DNA from: Rheum nobile
Taxonomy: Eukaryota > Streptophyta > Magnoliopsida > Caryophyllales > Polygonaceae
Length of the DNA stretch: 64,000 bases
Assembly: GCA_027886185.1 (NCBI GenBank)
Contig: WOAB01000606.1
Coordinates: 5,022,001-5,086,000, forward strand
Direction: 5' to 3'
Under the pieces are notes generated by a model. It was given only the letters and a program-made list of their open reading frames with translations, searched no databases and was not told the DNA's origin. Positions within the stretch are counted from its first letter, which is position 1; each line of letters begins with the position of its first letter. This document shows, piece by piece, positions 61,802-64,000 of the stretch. Both the position numbers and the translations under genes were made by a program.

Positions 61802-63388
61802 TGATAGGCGTTGTCGTGACACCTAAACAAAATAATCCTAACAAACCTAAATAAGTAGTCTGGGCAAGTAAGGGTCGAATCCACAGGGAGGAAGTGATCT
61901 TTCTAAGTGTTTATAAGCATGCAAAGTAACAAGAAAGGGGTTTTGATTATCAAGCAAAGTAACAAGGATGCAAGCTTTAGAGGGACAATAAATATGACGG
62001 GTGGAAATATTCCACTAGACAAATATCCATACTGCAAAGGAAACAGGTTGATCACTGATAACTATTTTTCCAAGTTCTTTTCACAATCTTATAGTTGTTC
62101 CCATCCTGATCTTAAATACTACCAATTCTCACAGTTGTCGATCGACTTATTACTACGTCAATGGGAAAATACCTTCGATTCTCACAGTTGTCGGTGTACT
62201 TTACCACTAACACAGCAATAGCAATGCACACAAGGATATAGGATACATGCAAATAGAAGGTGCTTCCTTACTACTTAACATGCAAATGATTCTCACTCAC
62301 GATTGCACGCTCGGAACCCCTATACGCAACAATCGTGTATGCTACTAGATATGCACTCGAAACCCCTATATGCAAATCCTAGCAATTGATAGATGTCGAA
62401 AAACCTAGTTAGCTACGCTAGAAGAATCAACATAAACCAATAGACAATATGCTCAAGAGAATTAAACCAACTTTATAAGATATAGAAAAATGAATATAAA
62501 TCTCACAACCAATCCATTGCAATGCTTAAATCGTCTAGCGAAATAAAGGTGTTTAGCTCTCCATGGGTTGAAACCCTAGAGGCAGAATGAAAAACGAACT
62601 TCTAAAACTAAATTGTAGATTGTAGCAACTAGGTTAACTAAAAGGGTTTTTAACCTAATTCTAAAAGGTGTAAAATAAAATAAAATAATAAAATAAATAC
62701 CAAAAATAACAAATGCAATTTGGGGAAATTATTCTCGTAATCTCGCAATTCTCGGCGCAAGCAGCTTGTCCCAGCACGACCCAACAACAGCTGCAACATC
62801 CTCGCGGCCCAACACAGCCCACTCGGCCCATCTCGCTCAACATCAGATCGCTGACGTCATGGTGACGTCATCCCCACATTTCTCCATTTTAGCTCACGCT
62901 GATTTCCGCTTCAATTCGACGCGGGCTGAGCTCTCCTTTTTGGGCCTTTCTTTCATGTGGGCCTTTCTTTCATCCAACTTGGCCCAAAATAAAAGCAGCA
63001 CGCGTGCAAATTTAAATAAGCTGCTTCGCCTCACGTGATTGGACGCGGGACGTCAGCTCCCACTGCGGGGCGGTGCTTCTCACCGCAGGGCGGTGACTTT
63101 CTCTCAGACCCACCGCCGGGTCGCGATGGCTCTGGCGCGGGGCGGTAGAAATTCGCCCACTCCTTTCTCTTCTGCTCTTCATTACTACCAAGTGTTGGTA
63201 GTCTTCTCCAATTAATTTCCAGCACATCCTCATCCATCTTCATCTTCTCCAAATAAGCTGTAAATCCCTGGATATCTTCAATTCTCTCCACATCTTCTGG
63301 ATTACAGACTTAACCTCAAATCTAGTCATAAATTCCTCTAAATAATGCTAATAATTGCTAGTTAAGGTGTATGAAATGACACCTATCA
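61802..63388 (-). repeat. AthC 3' LTR (1,587 bp)
   Basis: On the minus strand it begins TGATAGGTGTCATTTCATAC, as AthB, and ends ACGCCTATCA, unlike AthB (CACCGTCA). It therefore has a 7-bp terminal inverted repeat TGATAGG/CCTATCA. GC palindromes lie at 63060-63150 and diverged twin hairpins at about 62110-62210. Confidence 0.8.
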
Positions 63389-64000
63389 AATTCCCCCATG
63401 CTTAGACCTTTACTCGTCCTGAGTAAGCTAATGATAAACCTACTATCTCAATCAAACGCCAAGGTCTCAGGAAGTACAAGAAAATATGACACCAGCAATT
63501 ACAACATCTCAACAATCAACTCCAGACAACCAAAACAATATGCACAGCACAACAACACAGTGCAACACAATACCATAGAGTGACACCACTAATCCTAGCC
63601 TCCATCTATCTTCTTATCTCTCCAGAGTGACCTACCCGAAACCTTCTTATATCTCCTCTTCTTATAACGCCTCGCCAAGAATAATGAGAAATCCTAAAAT
63701 CATTCTTCTTCTTTTTCGCTCATTTTGCCAAGGCGCCCTTTCGGGTTTTCACCAAGCCACTCATTTCATTTTTCGATAGATGTACTCACATAAGCTCACG
63801 TCACTCTTGACCACATATTACCCCAGCCTAATGCTGGTCCAAGCCACCTGGTTATTACCTAGGCTGCCCTTTCGGGTTTTTGACCTATCCCAGGATTTTT
63901 ATTTTTGCCTTTTTTCAATTTTTTGGCTTTTTTCATTTTTATTCATTTTTATCAATAACGTAGCAAGTATAGAACTCTCCCCCATGCTTAAACATTGCAT
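63389..64000 (-). other. AthC 3' untranslated region
   Basis: Minus-strand counterpart of AthB 27540-28131, including gaaaacccgaaagggcgcct (about 63728-63750) and a second internal PPT-like tract (ctcccccatgcttaaac at 63977-63994). No ORF is expected or seen. Confidence 0.72.

Larger units (their letters stand above)
61802..64000 (-). mobile_element. AthC: AthB-related element, 3' end, minus strand
   Basis: A 3' LTR (61802-63388) with a PPT (aattcccccatgctta, 63389-63404 on the plus strand) and an AthB-like 3' untranslated region follow, and the element continues past the window edge. The left candidate duplication is cagtg (61797-61801). Confidence 0.82.

Overview
The window is plant nuclear DNA, almost certainly from an angiosperm and probably from heterochromatin. 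It is built nearly entirely of Ty3/gypsy, Ty1/copia and Mutator-like elements of plant-specific lineages. The only host-gene signal is a broken set of exons resembling a chloroplast CURT1/CAAD protein, carried inside a transposon. I see no intact host gene, rRNA, tRNA gene or CRISPR array. Family and clade names (CRM-like, Tekay/Del-like, Athila/Tat-like, Tork-like) come from motif recognition, not from a search.

The layout is a nest up to five insertions deep. The base layer is a decayed Tekay-like chromovirus (about 49,095-56,498). It was entered on the left by Tek1, a gag-only Tekay-like element (4,021-49,094), and on the right by a Tork-like copia element (56,499-61,801). Tek1 was itself entered by five things: a CRM-like element (1-4,020) in its 5' LTR; a pol-less Athila-like element, AthA (6,439-13,142, target duplication AGAAC), in gag; a Mutator-like element, MULE1 (13,688-38,575, 9-bp duplication AAATAAAAA), in its 3' LTR; a Pack-MULE-like element (about 38,992-40,490); and a minus-strand CRM-like element, CRM-B (40,874 to about 49,021). 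MULE1 is split by a full-length Tekay-like element, Tek2 (16,089-36,235, duplication CATTC). Tek2 is split by AthB (19,719-29,508), and AthB holds a solo LTR of its own family (21,312-22,715, duplication GTCGT). The copia element carries a Tekay-like solo LTR (57,733-60,483, duplication GATAT) and is cut by a minus-strand AthB relative, AthC (61,802 to beyond the window).

Tek2 is the only element here with a complete gag-PR-RT-RNaseH-IN-chromodomain frame. It is inactivated by four C-to-T/G-to-A nonsense changes, and its integrase catalytic Glu reads Lys. Tek1, AthA and AthB have the LTRs, PBS and PPT needed for mobility but lack most or all of pol, so they would have depended on enzymes from autonomous relatives.

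The points most worth following are these. A GC-rich palindrome family (CACCGC..GCGGTG) recurs upstream of the TATA boxes of two unrelated LTR families and also inside an AthB gag. The AthB LTR holds twin hairpins with the same loop and a compensatory stem change. A Pack-MULE carries exons of a thylakoid-protein gene. MULE1 has a convergent lysine-rich second gene. The Tekay-like elements have acidic leader ORFs upstream of gag.
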